Below are positions 5,409-12,118 of a stretch of 13,063 nt of DNA, piece after piece; position 1 is the stretch's first letter; each line of letters begins with the position of its first letter. Made by a program: the position numbers and the translations under genes. This DNA comes from JBAWAP01 sp049589355 (GTDB lineage Bacteria; Chloroflexota; Anaerolineae; VGOG01), in the NCBI GenBank assembly GCA_049589355.1, contig JBAWAP010000189.1:1-13063 (forward strand), in the 5' to 3' direction. The notes beneath the pieces were generated by a model. It did not search any database. It had not been told where the DNA came from and saw only the letters and a list, made by a program, of their open reading frames with translations.

Positions 5409-6605
5409 TCAGGTCGGCAGATCCGCATAGATCTTTCGATAGCTGTGATAGCGCGTTGCCGACACCAATCCCTGCTGTACAGCCGCTTGCACGGCGCAGC
5501 CCGGCTCGTGGAGGTGTGAGCAGTCACTGAAGCGACAGCCCCCTTCCACAGCGGTCATTTCCGGATAGAACCGGGCCAATTCCGCTCGCCGCAGACCATT
5601 CAGGCCAAACTCGCGGATGCCCGGTGTGTCTACCACATAGCCACCGATGTCCAACCTGAACAAGTTCACCTGGGTCGTGATATGCTGGCCCTCACCACTG
5701 TGCTCACTGACCTCACCGGTGCGAAGCCGTAACCCCGGTTGTACGGCTGACAGCAGCGACGACTTGCCCACACCGGACAGGCCGGCAAGCACGGTCATGC
5801 GCCCACGCAGGACCTCCCGCAGTGCACTCACCCCTTCACCGGTAAGCGCGCTGGTAACGAGCACCCGATAGGCCAGGTCCAGATAGGGCTGAAGCGCCAA
5901 CTGGCAGTCCGCCACGTCCTCGGCCAGGTCTATCTTGTTGACGCAGATGATCGGTGACAAGTTGTTCCGTTCGGCGGCGATGAGGTAGCGGTCGGTGAGC
6001 TCCGGCCAGAAGATCGGATCGCGCCAGGAGGCGACGATGAGCAATTGGTCGGCATTGGCGACGATGACCTGTTTCAGGTGATGGTAAAACACGTCGGGTC
6101 GAGCCAGGACGCTCCGGCGAGGCAGCACGGCTTCGACGACGCCCCGGTCCGACGAGTTTTCAGAAACGATCACCTCATCACCGACGGCGACGACGTTGGT
6201 AAAGCCGGTATCTTGTGCGGTGAGCGAACCGCGCAACCCACAGATCAGGCTGCGTCCGCCCAGATCCACGCAGCACAAGCTGCTGCTGACCTCGACGACG
6301 ACGCCCTGCAGGCCAACCGTCTCTTCTGTTGTTGGTAGTTCTTCATTGGTGCTGGCCTGCTCTTCCAGTGTGGCCAACGCCGCGGCCACGATGGCCTGGC
6401 GGCGCTCTCGCTCTCCGCACGGCATAATTCGCTCGGTCTTGGGGAGATCGTCGTAGAGCGCATCCCGGTCATCTAAGCTGTCCGGCATCCAATCCTTACG
6501 ACGCGGTCGCTTCGGTTCGCGGTTGCGCTTGATCTGGGTGCGAACCTGACGCATCGTTTTGGAAGCTTCTCGACGCCGACACTCTCTTTGGTTGCGATTA
6601 GACAA
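5409..6605 (-). CDS. rsgA: Ribosome biogenesis GTPase RsgA (YjeQ)
   Basis: RsgA binds the 30S subunit late in assembly and uses GTP hydrolysis to test the decoding centre and release assembly factors. The G motifs are in the family's permuted order: NKID (G4, 223-226), TSALTGEG (G5, 251-258), GLSGVGKSS (G1, 275-283), GQHITTQ (G2 region, 306-312) and DTPG (G3, 326-329). An OB-fold precedes them (about 98-165), and the zinc knuckle C357, C362, H364, C370 follows. At 398 residues it exceeds the usual 290-350 because of a charged N-terminal extension of about 95 residues, very basic at 1-37. The start is TTG (complement of 6603-6605), fixed by GGAGGAG (complement of 6613-6619) with a 7-nt spacer. 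It is transcribed from a distant promoter through a structured leader that contains a terminator hairpin. Confidence 0.94.
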   Translation of the reverse strand: MSNRNQRECRRREASKTMRQVRTQIKRNREPKRPRRKDWMPDSLDDRDALYDDLPKTERIMPCGERERRQAIVAAALATLEEQASTNEELPTTEETVGLQGVVVEVSSSLCCVDLGGRSLICGLRGSLTAQDTGFTNVVAVGDEVIVSENSSDRGVVEAVLPRRSVLARPDVFYHHLKQVIVANADQLLIVASWRDPIFWPELTDRYLIAAERNNLSPIICVNKIDLAEDVADCQLALQPYLDLAYRVLVTSALTGEGVSALREVLRGRMTVLAGLSGVGKSSLLSAVQPGLRLRTGEVSEHSGEGQHITTQVNLFRLDIGGYVVDTPGIREFGLNGLRRAELARFYPEMTAVEGGCRFSDCSHLHEPGCAVQAAVQQGLVSATRYHSYRKIYADLPT

Positions 6606-6641
6606 AGTATTGCTCCTCCACGAAAGGGTACTTGATTAGTG

Positions 6642-6677
6642 AAAAATAAATGAGGCCATGGATACTCTCATGGCCTC
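6642..6677 (-). terminator. Terminator hairpin inside the rsgA leader
   Basis: On the minus strand a perfect 9-bp stem, GAGGCCATG (complement of 6669-6677) and CATGGCCTC (complement of 6652-6660), has an 8-nt loop and is followed by ATTTATTTTT (complement of 6642-6651). It lies only 37 nt before the rsgA start codon. No other promoter is seen between it and rsgA, so read-through or antitermination would be needed for rsgA expression. Confidence 0.65.
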
Positions 6678-6773
6678 GTCACGGATGACACCAAGCAATC
6701 TGGCGGTCGCCAGATTGCAAAAAGCCATGAACTATGCGACAGTATCACTGCGATCTCGTCGCCAACTCATGGC
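6655..6773 (-). promoter_or_regulatory. Candidate transcription attenuator upstream of rsgA
   Basis: In transcript order four arms can pair alternatively: A GCCATGA (complement of 6767-6773), B TCATGGC (6724-6730), C GCCATGA (6668-6674) and D CATGGC (6655-6660). A:B encloses a further stem (6736-6740/6758-6762). C:D is the terminator stem. B:C would be an antiterminator. Between B and C lies a perfect 10-11-bp hairpin (6695-6704/6709-6718). A 4-bp stem GTCA/TGAC (6678-6681/6686-6689) lies next to it. The 1:2, 2:3, 3:4 logic matches classical attenuators. I recognise no known riboswitch or T-box. Confidence 0.5.
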
Positions 6774-6810
6774 CGGGTCGTTGGATTATGCTCGTACGCA
6801 GAACCCTGAG

Positions 6811-6891
6811 CTAGGCACCCCGCTCAAGCGAAGAATGGCGAGCAAGATCAACACAAATGGCAAGAGCTTGAACTGCTTTTGTCTGGTTCAT
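6811..6891 (-). CDS. Putative 26-residue leader peptide or degraded small membrane protein
   Basis: AAGGAGGT, just upstream on the minus strand (about 6899-6906), is well placed before ATG (complement of 6889-6891). The frame encodes MNQTKAVQALAICVDLARHSSLERGA. It lies downstream of a perfect promoter and upstream of the attenuator hairpins, as a leader peptide would. Dropping one A from the AAAA at codon 5 would instead give MNQTKQFKLLPFVLILLAIL and about 14 more residues, a typical membrane segment, so it could be a frameshifted remnant of a small membrane protein. There is no obvious run of one regulatory amino acid. I do not recognise a family. Confidence 0.4.
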   Translation of the reverse strand: MNQTKAVQALAICVDLARHSSLERGA

Positions 6892-6957
6892 ATTGCCCAC
6901 CTCCTTTGCTTGATTTGAGTGACCAACTTACTCCATAAAGCCGTGTAGGATATGACA

Positions 6958-6985
6958 ATTATAGGCCAAATCCGGGATTTGTCAA
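6958..6985 (-). promoter_or_regulatory. Perfect consensus promoter for the rsgA leader, with operator-like palindrome
   Basis: On the minus strand TTGACA (complement of 6980-6985) is spaced 16 bp from TATAAT (complement of 6958-6963), 6/6 in both boxes. The palindrome CAAATCC-G-GGATTTG (6967-6981) fills the spacer and touches the -35 box, a position where a bound repressor would exclude RNA polymerase. The predicted transcript begins near 6950. Confidence 0.7.
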
Positions 6986-7049
6986 ATAACCACTGGAAAT
7001 TGCTTTTTCATCGCCAGCTCTGGTTACATCATAAAGAGGTACACGTCCG

Positions 7050-8030
7050 ATGTCTGTACTAAAAGCAGCCGCTACCGCTTGTGCTAACATCGCTTTCGTC
7101 AAGTACTGGGGCAAGCGGGACGCGGAACTGAATCTGCCAGCTAACTCCTCCCTCTCCATGAACCTGGACAGGCTCACCACGGTCACCACGGTCGAGTTCT
7201 CGCCCGATTACGACGATGACCTGGCTATCCTCGACAGGCGAGAGGAGCATGGTGAGACGAGGCAGAGAATCGTGGCCCACTTGGACCGGGTGAGAGCCAT
7301 GGCCGGGGTGCGAGCCAGGGCCAGGGTGATTTCCGAGAACAGCTTTCCCGTAGGCGCGGGCCTGGCCTCCTCGGCCTCAGGCTTCGCCGCCCTGTCCCTG
7401 GCAGCTAGCAGAGCGGCAGGGCTTGAGTTGAGCCAGAAGGAGCTTTCGATCCTGGCCCGCTTTGGCTCCGGCTCGGCCTGTCGCTCCGTCCCTGGGGGAT
7501 TCAGCGAGTGGACGGCTGGCAGTTCCAGCGAAGAATCCTTCGCCAGGCAGATAGCCCCTCCGGAACATTGGGACTTGCGAGACGTAATCGCCATCGTCAG
7601 CCGGGAGAAGAAGCTTGTCGGCTCTACCGAGGGACACTCCCTTGCCCCTACCAGCCACCTCTACCAGGCCCGAGTGGCCAGTGTAGCGGATTGCCTGCCC
7701 AAGGCGAGAGCAGCCTTGCTGGGTAAAGATCTTGCGACCCTGGGTCGTCTAATAGAAGAGGATGCAGTCTCCATGCATGCCGTGATGATGACCTCGCGAC
7801 CGCCCATCTATTACTGGCTGCCCAGTACTGTGCAGTTGATTCGTGAGGTACAGGATTGGCGGGTCGAGGGGTTAGAGGTCTACTTCACCCTCGATGCTGG
7901 CCCCAACGTCCACCTCATCTGCCAGGACGCCGATCAGGCCGAGGTAGAAAAGCGGCTCACAGACATCGAGGGAGTGCTGGAAGTCATCGTAAGTGGGCCT
8001 GGCCCAGGAGCCCAAGTGATAGAACCATGA
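7050..8030 (+). CDS. mvaD: Mevalonate (di)phosphate decarboxylase, GHMP family
   Basis: This cytosolic ATP-dependent enzyme phosphorylates and decarboxylates a mevalonate phosphate. Diphosphomevalonate would give IPP, while mevalonate 5-phosphate would give isopentenyl phosphate, the IPK substrate. At 326 residues the length is typical. ANIAFVKYWGKRD (12-24) and LPANSSLSMNLD (29-40) are family signatures. PVGAGLASSAS (100-110) is the GHMP phosphate loop. SGSACRS (140-146) supplies the conserved arginine R145, and LDAGPNVHLI (281-290) the catalytic aspartate D282. The start is ATG 7050 with AAAGAGGT at 7033-7040. Residues 191-208 (STEGHSLAPTSHLYQARV), in the region that binds the substrate phosphate, differ from what I recall of bacterial diphosphomevalonate decarboxylases. 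With an IPK gene 3 kb away, a monophosphate-specific decarboxylase is the likelier reading. It is divergent from the rsgA leader. Confidence 0.88.
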   Translation: MSVLKAAATACANIAFVKYWGKRDAELNLPANSSLSMNLDRLTTVTTVEFSPDYDDDLAILDRREEHGETRQRIVAHLDRVRAMAGVRARARVISENSFPVGAGLASSASGFAALSLAASRAAGLELSQKELSILARFGSGSACRSVPGGFSEWTAGSSSEESFARQIAPPEHWDLRDVIAIVSREKKLVGSTEGHSLAPTSHLYQARVASVADCLPKARAALLGKDLATLGRLIEEDAVSMHAVMMTSRPPIYYWLPSTVQLIREVQDWRVEGLEVYFTLDAGPNVHLICQDADQAEVEKRLTDIEGVLEVIVSGPGPGAQVIEP

Positions 8031-8040
8031 ATTTTCATAT

Positions 8041-8069
8041 TTGCCAGATCAGCCTCAAGGGACTATAAT
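8041..8069 (+). promoter_or_regulatory. Near-consensus promoter of the AbiEii-type gene pair
   Basis: TTGCCA (8041-8046, 5/6) is spaced exactly 17 bp from TATAAT (8064-8069, 6/6). The pair starts at 8113, leaving a leader of about 35 nt. A small palindrome, ATGAA-TT-TTCAT (8028-8039), lies directly upstream of the -35. Confidence 0.75.
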
Positions 8070-8112
8070 TAGATGCCCACGGGAGAGGATAGTCGGAAGG
8101 TAATGTAGCGAG

Positions 8113-8424
8113 ATGTCCATACTTGACGACACGCTGGAACTGACACCAGCCGGCATCCCGGTTAGCTTGCGACCGTTCTTCCAAGAGTACGTGTTGGAGA
8201 ACCTCGATCCAGAACGCAGCGCTTTCACGGTGATCGAGCGCACGCTGGCCTGGGGGCGTCTGCCGGAGCTCCGTTGGCTCTTCGCCCGCTACGAGCCAGA
8301 ACGGCTGGCCGAATGGGTGCGTCAGACAGGCTGGTATTGCCTGCCCCGACAACGGCTGAAGTATTGGCTGTGCTTCTTTGAGATCACCGACTATCGTCGT
8401 GGGGAACGGATATGGCCACACTAG
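8113..8424 (+). CDS. Small DUF6922-like protein, putative antitoxin partner
   Basis: The product has 103 residues. It contains LRPFFQEYVLENLDPERSAF (19-38), then IERTLAWGRLPELRWLFARY and RQRLKYWLCFFEI. The pattern (R/K)PFF, LDPE, IER, a G followed by a charged L-R-W-L helix, and a final segment with WxxxF resembles the DUF6922 proteins that often precede AbiEii-type nucleotidyltransferases. It is mostly helical, with no membrane segment or signal. It overlaps the next gene by 13 bp (8412-8424), so translation is probably coupled. A weak GGAAGG (8095-8100) lies 12 nt before ATG. By position it would be the antitoxin or regulator of the pair, which is inference. The family match is from memory of the pattern. 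Confidence 0.65.
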   Translation: MSILDDTLELTPAGIPVSLRPFFQEYVLENLDPERSAFTVIERTLAWGRLPELRWLFARYEPERLAEWVRQTGWYCLPRQRLKYWLCFFEITDYRRGERIWPH

Positions 8425-9092
8425 CCACGCCGCACTGGGAGGCTATCACTCCAAGCGCGCGAGATTTGCTCGCCGCCTTGGGTCAACTGCCCCTTCTGCG
8501 CCCGTTCTACCTTGGCGGCGGCACAGCGTTGGCCCTGCGGTTAGGTCACCGTATCTCGCAAGACCTGGACCTGTTTGCCAACATCGAGTCCCTGGATGAC
8601 GATCTCCGCCACAGCATCATAGAGGAGCTGCGCAAGGGTCACGCGGTCAATGTGTTGCGGGATTCGGTGTTCAGCCTGGTTCTCGAAGCAAACGGGCAAG
8701 CCATCAGCTTCTTCTCGTACGGCTATCCAATGTTGGAACCTACCGACCTGGTAAGCGGCGTCCAGATCGCCGGCATACTTGACATCGGCCTCATGAAGAT
8801 GGATGCCATCGCTGGTCGAGGCATGCGCAGGGATTTCTACGACCTGTACTTCATCGCTTCACGGGTCTCGCTGGATGAGTTGTTCGCTCAGAGCACCAAA
8901 AAGTACCCGACATCGCGCGGCTTCGAAATGCGCGCCCTGGTTGCGCTGGTAGATTTCGATATCGCTGACCAGCAGGACGAGCCAACGCTGCTGCTCCCCG
9001 CTGAATGGAGTGAGGTCAAGACCTTCTTTACTGCCGAAGCTCGCCGATTGGGACGAGAATGGTTCGGTTTGGCCGACTTGGAAAGCACCTGA
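8412..9092 (+). CDS. Nucleotidyltransferase AbiEii/AbiGii toxin-family protein
   Basis: The product has 226 residues. FYLGGGTALALRLGHRISQDLDLF (32-55) holds the family's GGTAL loop and the catalytic pair D51 and D53 of the polymerase-beta fold. LMKMDAIAGRGMRRDFYDLYFI (127-148) supplies K129 and the conserved R-D-F-x-D helix. AbiEii proteins are toxins of type IV or related toxin-antitoxin and abortive-infection systems and are thought to modify an RNA or nucleotide target. The start is ATG 8412 with GGGGAACGGA just upstream, inside the end of the partner gene. All core residues are intact, so it should be active. It ends 22 nt before rseP, so the toxin promoter may also feed rseP. The family is confident, the target unknown. 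Confidence 0.85.
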   Translation: MATLATPHWEAITPSARDLLAALGQLPLLRPFYLGGGTALALRLGHRISQDLDLFANIESLDDDLRHSIIEELRKGHAVNVLRDSVFSLVLEANGQAISFFSYGYPMLEPTDLVSGVQIAGILDIGLMKMDAIAGRGMRRDFYDLYFIASRVSLDELFAQSTKKYPTSRGFEMRALVALVDFDIADQQDEPTLLLPAEWSEVKTFFTAEARRLGREWFGLADLEST

Positions 9093-9114
9093 AGGAAAGG
9101 ATAACTAAATCGTC

Positions 9115-10173
9115 ATGACCATAATCTCTTTTCTGCTTGTATTGAGTTTGCTAGTGTTTGTCCACGAGTTTGGCCACTTCATAGTGGCCAAGTTAACCGG
9201 TATCAAGGTTGAGGAATTCGGCTTCGGTTATCCACCGCGCATTCTCACCATCGCCAGACGCGGTGACACCGAGTACACACTAAATGCTATCCCTTTTGGC
9301 GGCTTTGTGCGCATGCTAGGTGAGGAAGACCCCAGCCACCCGGACAGCTTCGCCGCCAAAAGCAAGCTAACCCGCGCCGCTGCGCTCCTGGCCGGTCCAC
9401 TGATGAACGTCGGCTTGGCCTTTCTCTTGTTCGTCGGTGTTGCTTTAGCTGGCTTCGACATCCCCATCGGGTCGGTAGCTATCGTCGAAGTCGCGCCTGG
9501 CTCCCCAGCAGCGGAGGCAAACTTACAGGAAGGCGACATCGTGCTAAGCATAGATAGCCTGACCGTTCGGAACACCTATGAACTCAGTCGCTACACCAGC
9601 GAGAGGCTGGGCGAGGAAGTCACTCTCAGCATCAAGCGCGATGAGAGAACCCTGTCCGTCAGTTTGACGCCACGGCCGGAGCCGCCAGTTGACGAAGGGC
9701 CCATGGGGGTGATTATTCAGACAGTTGATATTGTAGGAACAGACAAACTGCGCTATCCTTTCTGGGGAGCAGTTCCCCTGGGGGCCAGGGCGACCGGCAA
9801 TACTTTCTTGGCCATCTTCTCCGGAGTGACAAGCATGATCCGAGGATCCATAGCCGCTGACGTCAGGGGACCAGTGGGGATAGCAGCCGCGACCGGTGAG
9901 ATTGCCAAGTCCGGCCTGATAGCCCTGGCACAATTCACCGCTTACCTCAGCGTCCAACTGGCCATCTTCAACCTGATACCTTTCCCGGCTCTGGATGGTG
10001 GACGGCTGGCCTTCGTAGCCTTAGAAGCCCTGCGCCGTGGCAAGAGGGTAGCCCCGGAAAAGGAGGGGCTCATTCACTTGGTAGGACTAGCCATTCTTAT
10101 CGGCCTGATGCTAGTCGTCTCTTACAATGACATCGTTCGTCTGCTGAGCGGTCAGCCGGTTCTGCCGCCATAA
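9115..10173 (+). CDS. rseP: Site-2 intramembrane zinc protease RseP (RIP metalloprotease)
   Basis: RseP cuts transmembrane anchors such as anti-sigma factors or signal-peptide remnants inside the inner membrane. The product has 352 residues. TM1 carries HEFGH (17-21), the zinc-binding and catalytic motif. The TM2 region with AGPLMNVGLAFLLF is at 93-106. One PDZ domain spans roughly 118-190 (VAPGSPAAEANLQEGDIVLSID). NLIPFPALDGGR (286-297) supplies the third zinc ligand D294, and the last TM is about 318-337. There is one PDZ rather than the two of E. coli RseP, as in many non-proteobacterial members. The start is ATG 9115, with GAAGGAAAGG about 14 nt upstream, a long spacer. The usual neighbour dxr is absent, which fits an organism making isoprenoids through mevalonate. 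Confidence 0.93.
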   Translation: MTIISFLLVLSLLVFVHEFGHFIVAKLTGIKVEEFGFGYPPRILTIARRGDTEYTLNAIPFGGFVRMLGEEDPSHPDSFAAKSKLTRAAALLAGPLMNVGLAFLLFVGVALAGFDIPIGSVAIVEVAPGSPAAEANLQEGDIVLSIDSLTVRNTYELSRYTSERLGEEVTLSIKRDERTLSVSLTPRPEPPVDEGPMGVIIQTVDIVGTDKLRYPFWGAVPLGARATGNTFLAIFSGVTSMIRGSIAADVRGPVGIAAATGEIAKSGLIALAQFTAYLSVQLAIFNLIPFPALDGGRLAFVALEALRRGKRVAPEKEGLIHLVGLAILIGLMLVVSYNDIVRLLSGQPVLPP

Positions 10174-10175
10174 TT

Positions 10176-10221
10176 CAGTGATCAGTGACCAGTGATCAGT
10201 CTACTGATTACTGATCACTGG
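10176..10221. repeat. Heptamer array folding into a 12-bp hairpin between rseP and the HEAT gene
   Basis: CAGTGAT, CAGTGAC and CAGTGAT (10176-10196) run in tandem, followed by the reverse-oriented units TACTGAT and TACTGAT (10202-10215). As a result CCAGTGATCAGT (10189-10200) and ACTGATCACTGG (10210-10221) form a perfect 12-bp stem with a 9-nt loop. There is no T tract, so termination is uncertain. The hairpin could affect start-site access for the downstream gene. Confidence 0.75.
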
Positions 10222-10233
10222 ATCGTTGAAAAG

Positions 10234-11178
10234 ATGCTGTCAGATTTCGAGGAACTACTCCAGCAAATGGGCGACACCGAGAGTCGTCTCTCAATATCCA
10301 GCCTGTACAGCCTATCGGGAATGAATAGGGCCGAGGCACTGCTGTTCCAGAAGGCCTGGCCCTTGATCGCCGTGGAACGCCGCCGTCAGATCATTAACTT
10401 CTTGGTAGAAATAGCTGAGGCCAGCTTCGAGGTGGATCTCGGCCAGATCTTCCGCTTCTGCTTGGACGATGAAGACGAGAGGGTGCGGGAGGCAGCCATC
10501 GAAGGTCTGTGGGAAGACGATGACGCGGCTCTGATCAACCCGCTGATGACCCTGCTGCGAGATGATCCCTCGATCTCAGTACGGGCTGTGGCTGCCATCT
10601 CGTTGAGCCGTTATGTTCTCTTGGGTGAACTGGATAAGATAAAGGCCCGGCTTTTTGCGCTGGTGCGGGAGGCATTGCTAGAGACCATCCATTCTCCGTT
10701 TGAGGATTTGGAAGTGCGACGGAGGGCAATTGAGTCCATCGCTTACTCCAGCGAAGAGGGTGTGCGGAATATCATTGAGACTGCCTACTACGACGAGGAT
10801 GAGAAAATGCGCATCAGTGCCATCTTCGCTATGGGACGCAGCGCCGATCCCTATTGGGCAGATTTGGTGATGAGCGAATTAGAAAGCTCCAGCCCGGAGA
10901 TGCGTTATGAGGCAGCCATGGCCTGCGGTGAGCTGGAGCTCTCGGCCGCCACACCCCTCCTGGCCAACCTAGTAAATGATCCTGACCGCGAGGTACAAGA
11001 AGCAGCTACCTGCGCGCTGGGCCAGATCGGGGGAAATGAGGCTCGCCGCACCCTATACGCCTGCTACGAAGAGGGTGACCAGTTCCTGCAAGAGGCGGTG
11101 GAGGAAGCCTTGGAACAACTGGAGTTCCTGCACGGTTTCCTTGACATACAGTTGGATGACTTCTCCGACTCGTGCTGA
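10234..11178 (+). CDS. HEAT-repeat protein
   Basis: The product is a 314-residue soluble protein of acidic two-helix repeats, for example DDEDERVREAAIEGLWE, DDPSISVRAVAAISLSRY, EDLEVRRRAIESIAY, DEDEKMRISAIFAMGR, SSPEMRYEAAMACGELE and DPDREVQEAATCALGQIG. Each has the D-x-x-V/M-R-x-x-A-x-x-A-L/I-G consensus of HEAT/PBS-lyase repeats, about seven in all. Such proteins are scaffolds, and nothing shows a catalytic residue. The frame opens at a GTG (10192) lying inside the repeat hairpin. I prefer ATG 10234 as the biological start, although neither has a clear ribosome site. The stop overlaps the permease start by 7 nt, which suggests coupling. The partner is unknown. Confidence 0.75.
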   Translation: MLSDFEELLQQMGDTESRLSISSLYSLSGMNRAEALLFQKAWPLIAVERRRQIINFLVEIAEASFEVDLGQIFRFCLDDEDERVREAAIEGLWEDDDAALINPLMTLLRDDPSISVRAVAAISLSRYVLLGELDKIKARLFALVREALLETIHSPFEDLEVRRRAIESIAYSSEEGVRNIIETAYYDEDEKMRISAIFAMGRSADPYWADLVMSELESSSPEMRYEAAMACGELELSAATPLLANLVNDPDREVQEAATCALGQIGGNEARRTLYACYEEGDQFLQEAVEEALEQLEFLHGFLDIQLDDFSDSC

Positions 11179-12116
11179 GCTCCGCCGAAGTATTTGAGCA
11201 AATGGTAAAGGCCCTGCCAGCAATACTCTACAACAACATTTTACCCATTTTCATCGCCATCGGCTTGGGCTATGCCCTCGAACGCAGGCTGAAAATAGAG
11301 ATCAGATCCGTCTCCAGGACCATCTTCTATGCCCTCAGCCCCTGCCTGGTCTTCTCCTCCCTGGTCCAATCCAATGTTAGTGGAGAGGAGTTCTGGCGCA
11401 TCGCGTCCTTTGAGATACTGATCACCCTGGGCATGGCGTTGGTTGCCTGGGGCGTGGCCAGAGCACTGCACTTTGATAGGGCCATGGAGAGCGCCTTCTT
11501 GTTGGCCACCCTTTTTGTGAACGCCGGCAACTATGGCCTCTCGGTCAACCTGCTTGCCTTCGGTGAGATGGCCCTAGCTAGGGCCATCGTCTACTTTGTG
11601 GTGAGTAGCCTGCTCATAAATACCACAGGCGTTTATCTCGCCTCCCGAGGCAAAGCCAGGGCTTTCGGCACCTTCCTTAACGTTTTTAAAGTGCCCATTG
11701 TCTACGCCGTGTTTTTGGCCATTTTCGTGAAGCTGGTGAATCTGAACATAACGGGGTCGCCTATTTTCAAGGCAGTGGAGATGGTGGGCCAGGGGGCCGT
11801 GCCCCTCATGCTTTTGCTTCTGGGAATGCAATTGGCCAAGACCCCTTTGGCCCCAGGGATGAGGATCGCGAGCCTGGCCGCCTTCATCAAGCTGGCCGTT
11901 ACCCCCGTCATCGCCTTGCTCCTGGCCGATTGGTTGAGCCTGACGGGTTCGACACTGCAAGCTTGCGTCGTCGAGGCCAGCATGCCGACCGCCGTGACGA
12001 CAACCGTGCTGGCCATCGAGTTCGATGCCAAGCCGGAGTTCGTAACCAGCGTGGTTTTCCTTTCCACTCTGGCTAGCCCCTTTACTCTCGCTCCTATCAT
12101 CGCTTTGGTGAGCTGA
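11172..12116 (+). CDS. AEC-family (auxin efflux carrier-like) permease
   Basis: The product is a 314-residue inner-membrane transporter with about ten hydrophobic helices in two sets of five, the AEC/bile-acid-transporter fold. ILYNNILPIFIAIGLGYALERR (18-39) is the typical first helix. FVNAGNYGLSVNLLAFGE holds the N-G-N-x-G broken-helix motif, and EASMPTAVTTTVLAIEFDAKP the matching P-x-A motif of the second half. Bacterial members export or take up organic acids such as malate; the substrate cannot be told here. GTG 11172 overlaps the HEAT gene stop and lacks a ribosome site, and ATG 11202 is an alternative giving 304 residues. Homologues usually have a few residues before the first helix, so either is possible. 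Confidence 0.85.
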   Translation: MLSSAEVFEQMVKALPAILYNNILPIFIAIGLGYALERRLKIEIRSVSRTIFYALSPCLVFSSLVQSNVSGEEFWRIASFEILITLGMALVAWGVARALHFDRAMESAFLLATLFVNAGNYGLSVNLLAFGEMALARAIVYFVVSSLLINTTGVYLASRGKARAFGTFLNVFKVPIVYAVFLAIFVKLVNLNITGSPIFKAVEMVGQGAVPLMLLLLGMQLAKTPLAPGMRIASLAAFIKLAVTPVIALLLADWLSLTGSTLQACVVEASMPTAVTTTVLAIEFDAKPEFVTSVVFLSTLASPFTLAPIIALVS

Positions 12117-12118
12117 CT

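Noticed and set aside
6658..6918. 86-codon plus-strand ORF between rsgA and the decarboxylase
   Set aside because: It lies antisense to the rsgA leader, has no ribosome site, and its sequence is the complement of the stem-loop arms. No family resemblance is visible.
10189..10221. Hairpin after rseP as an intrinsic terminator
   Set aside because: The 12-bp stem is perfect but no T tract follows on either strand, and the sequence is part of a tandem repeat array.
10192..10233. GTG start for the HEAT protein
   Set aside because: The codons lie inside the 12-bp hairpin of the heptamer array and have no ribosome site. ATG 10234 is more plausible, although it is not proven.
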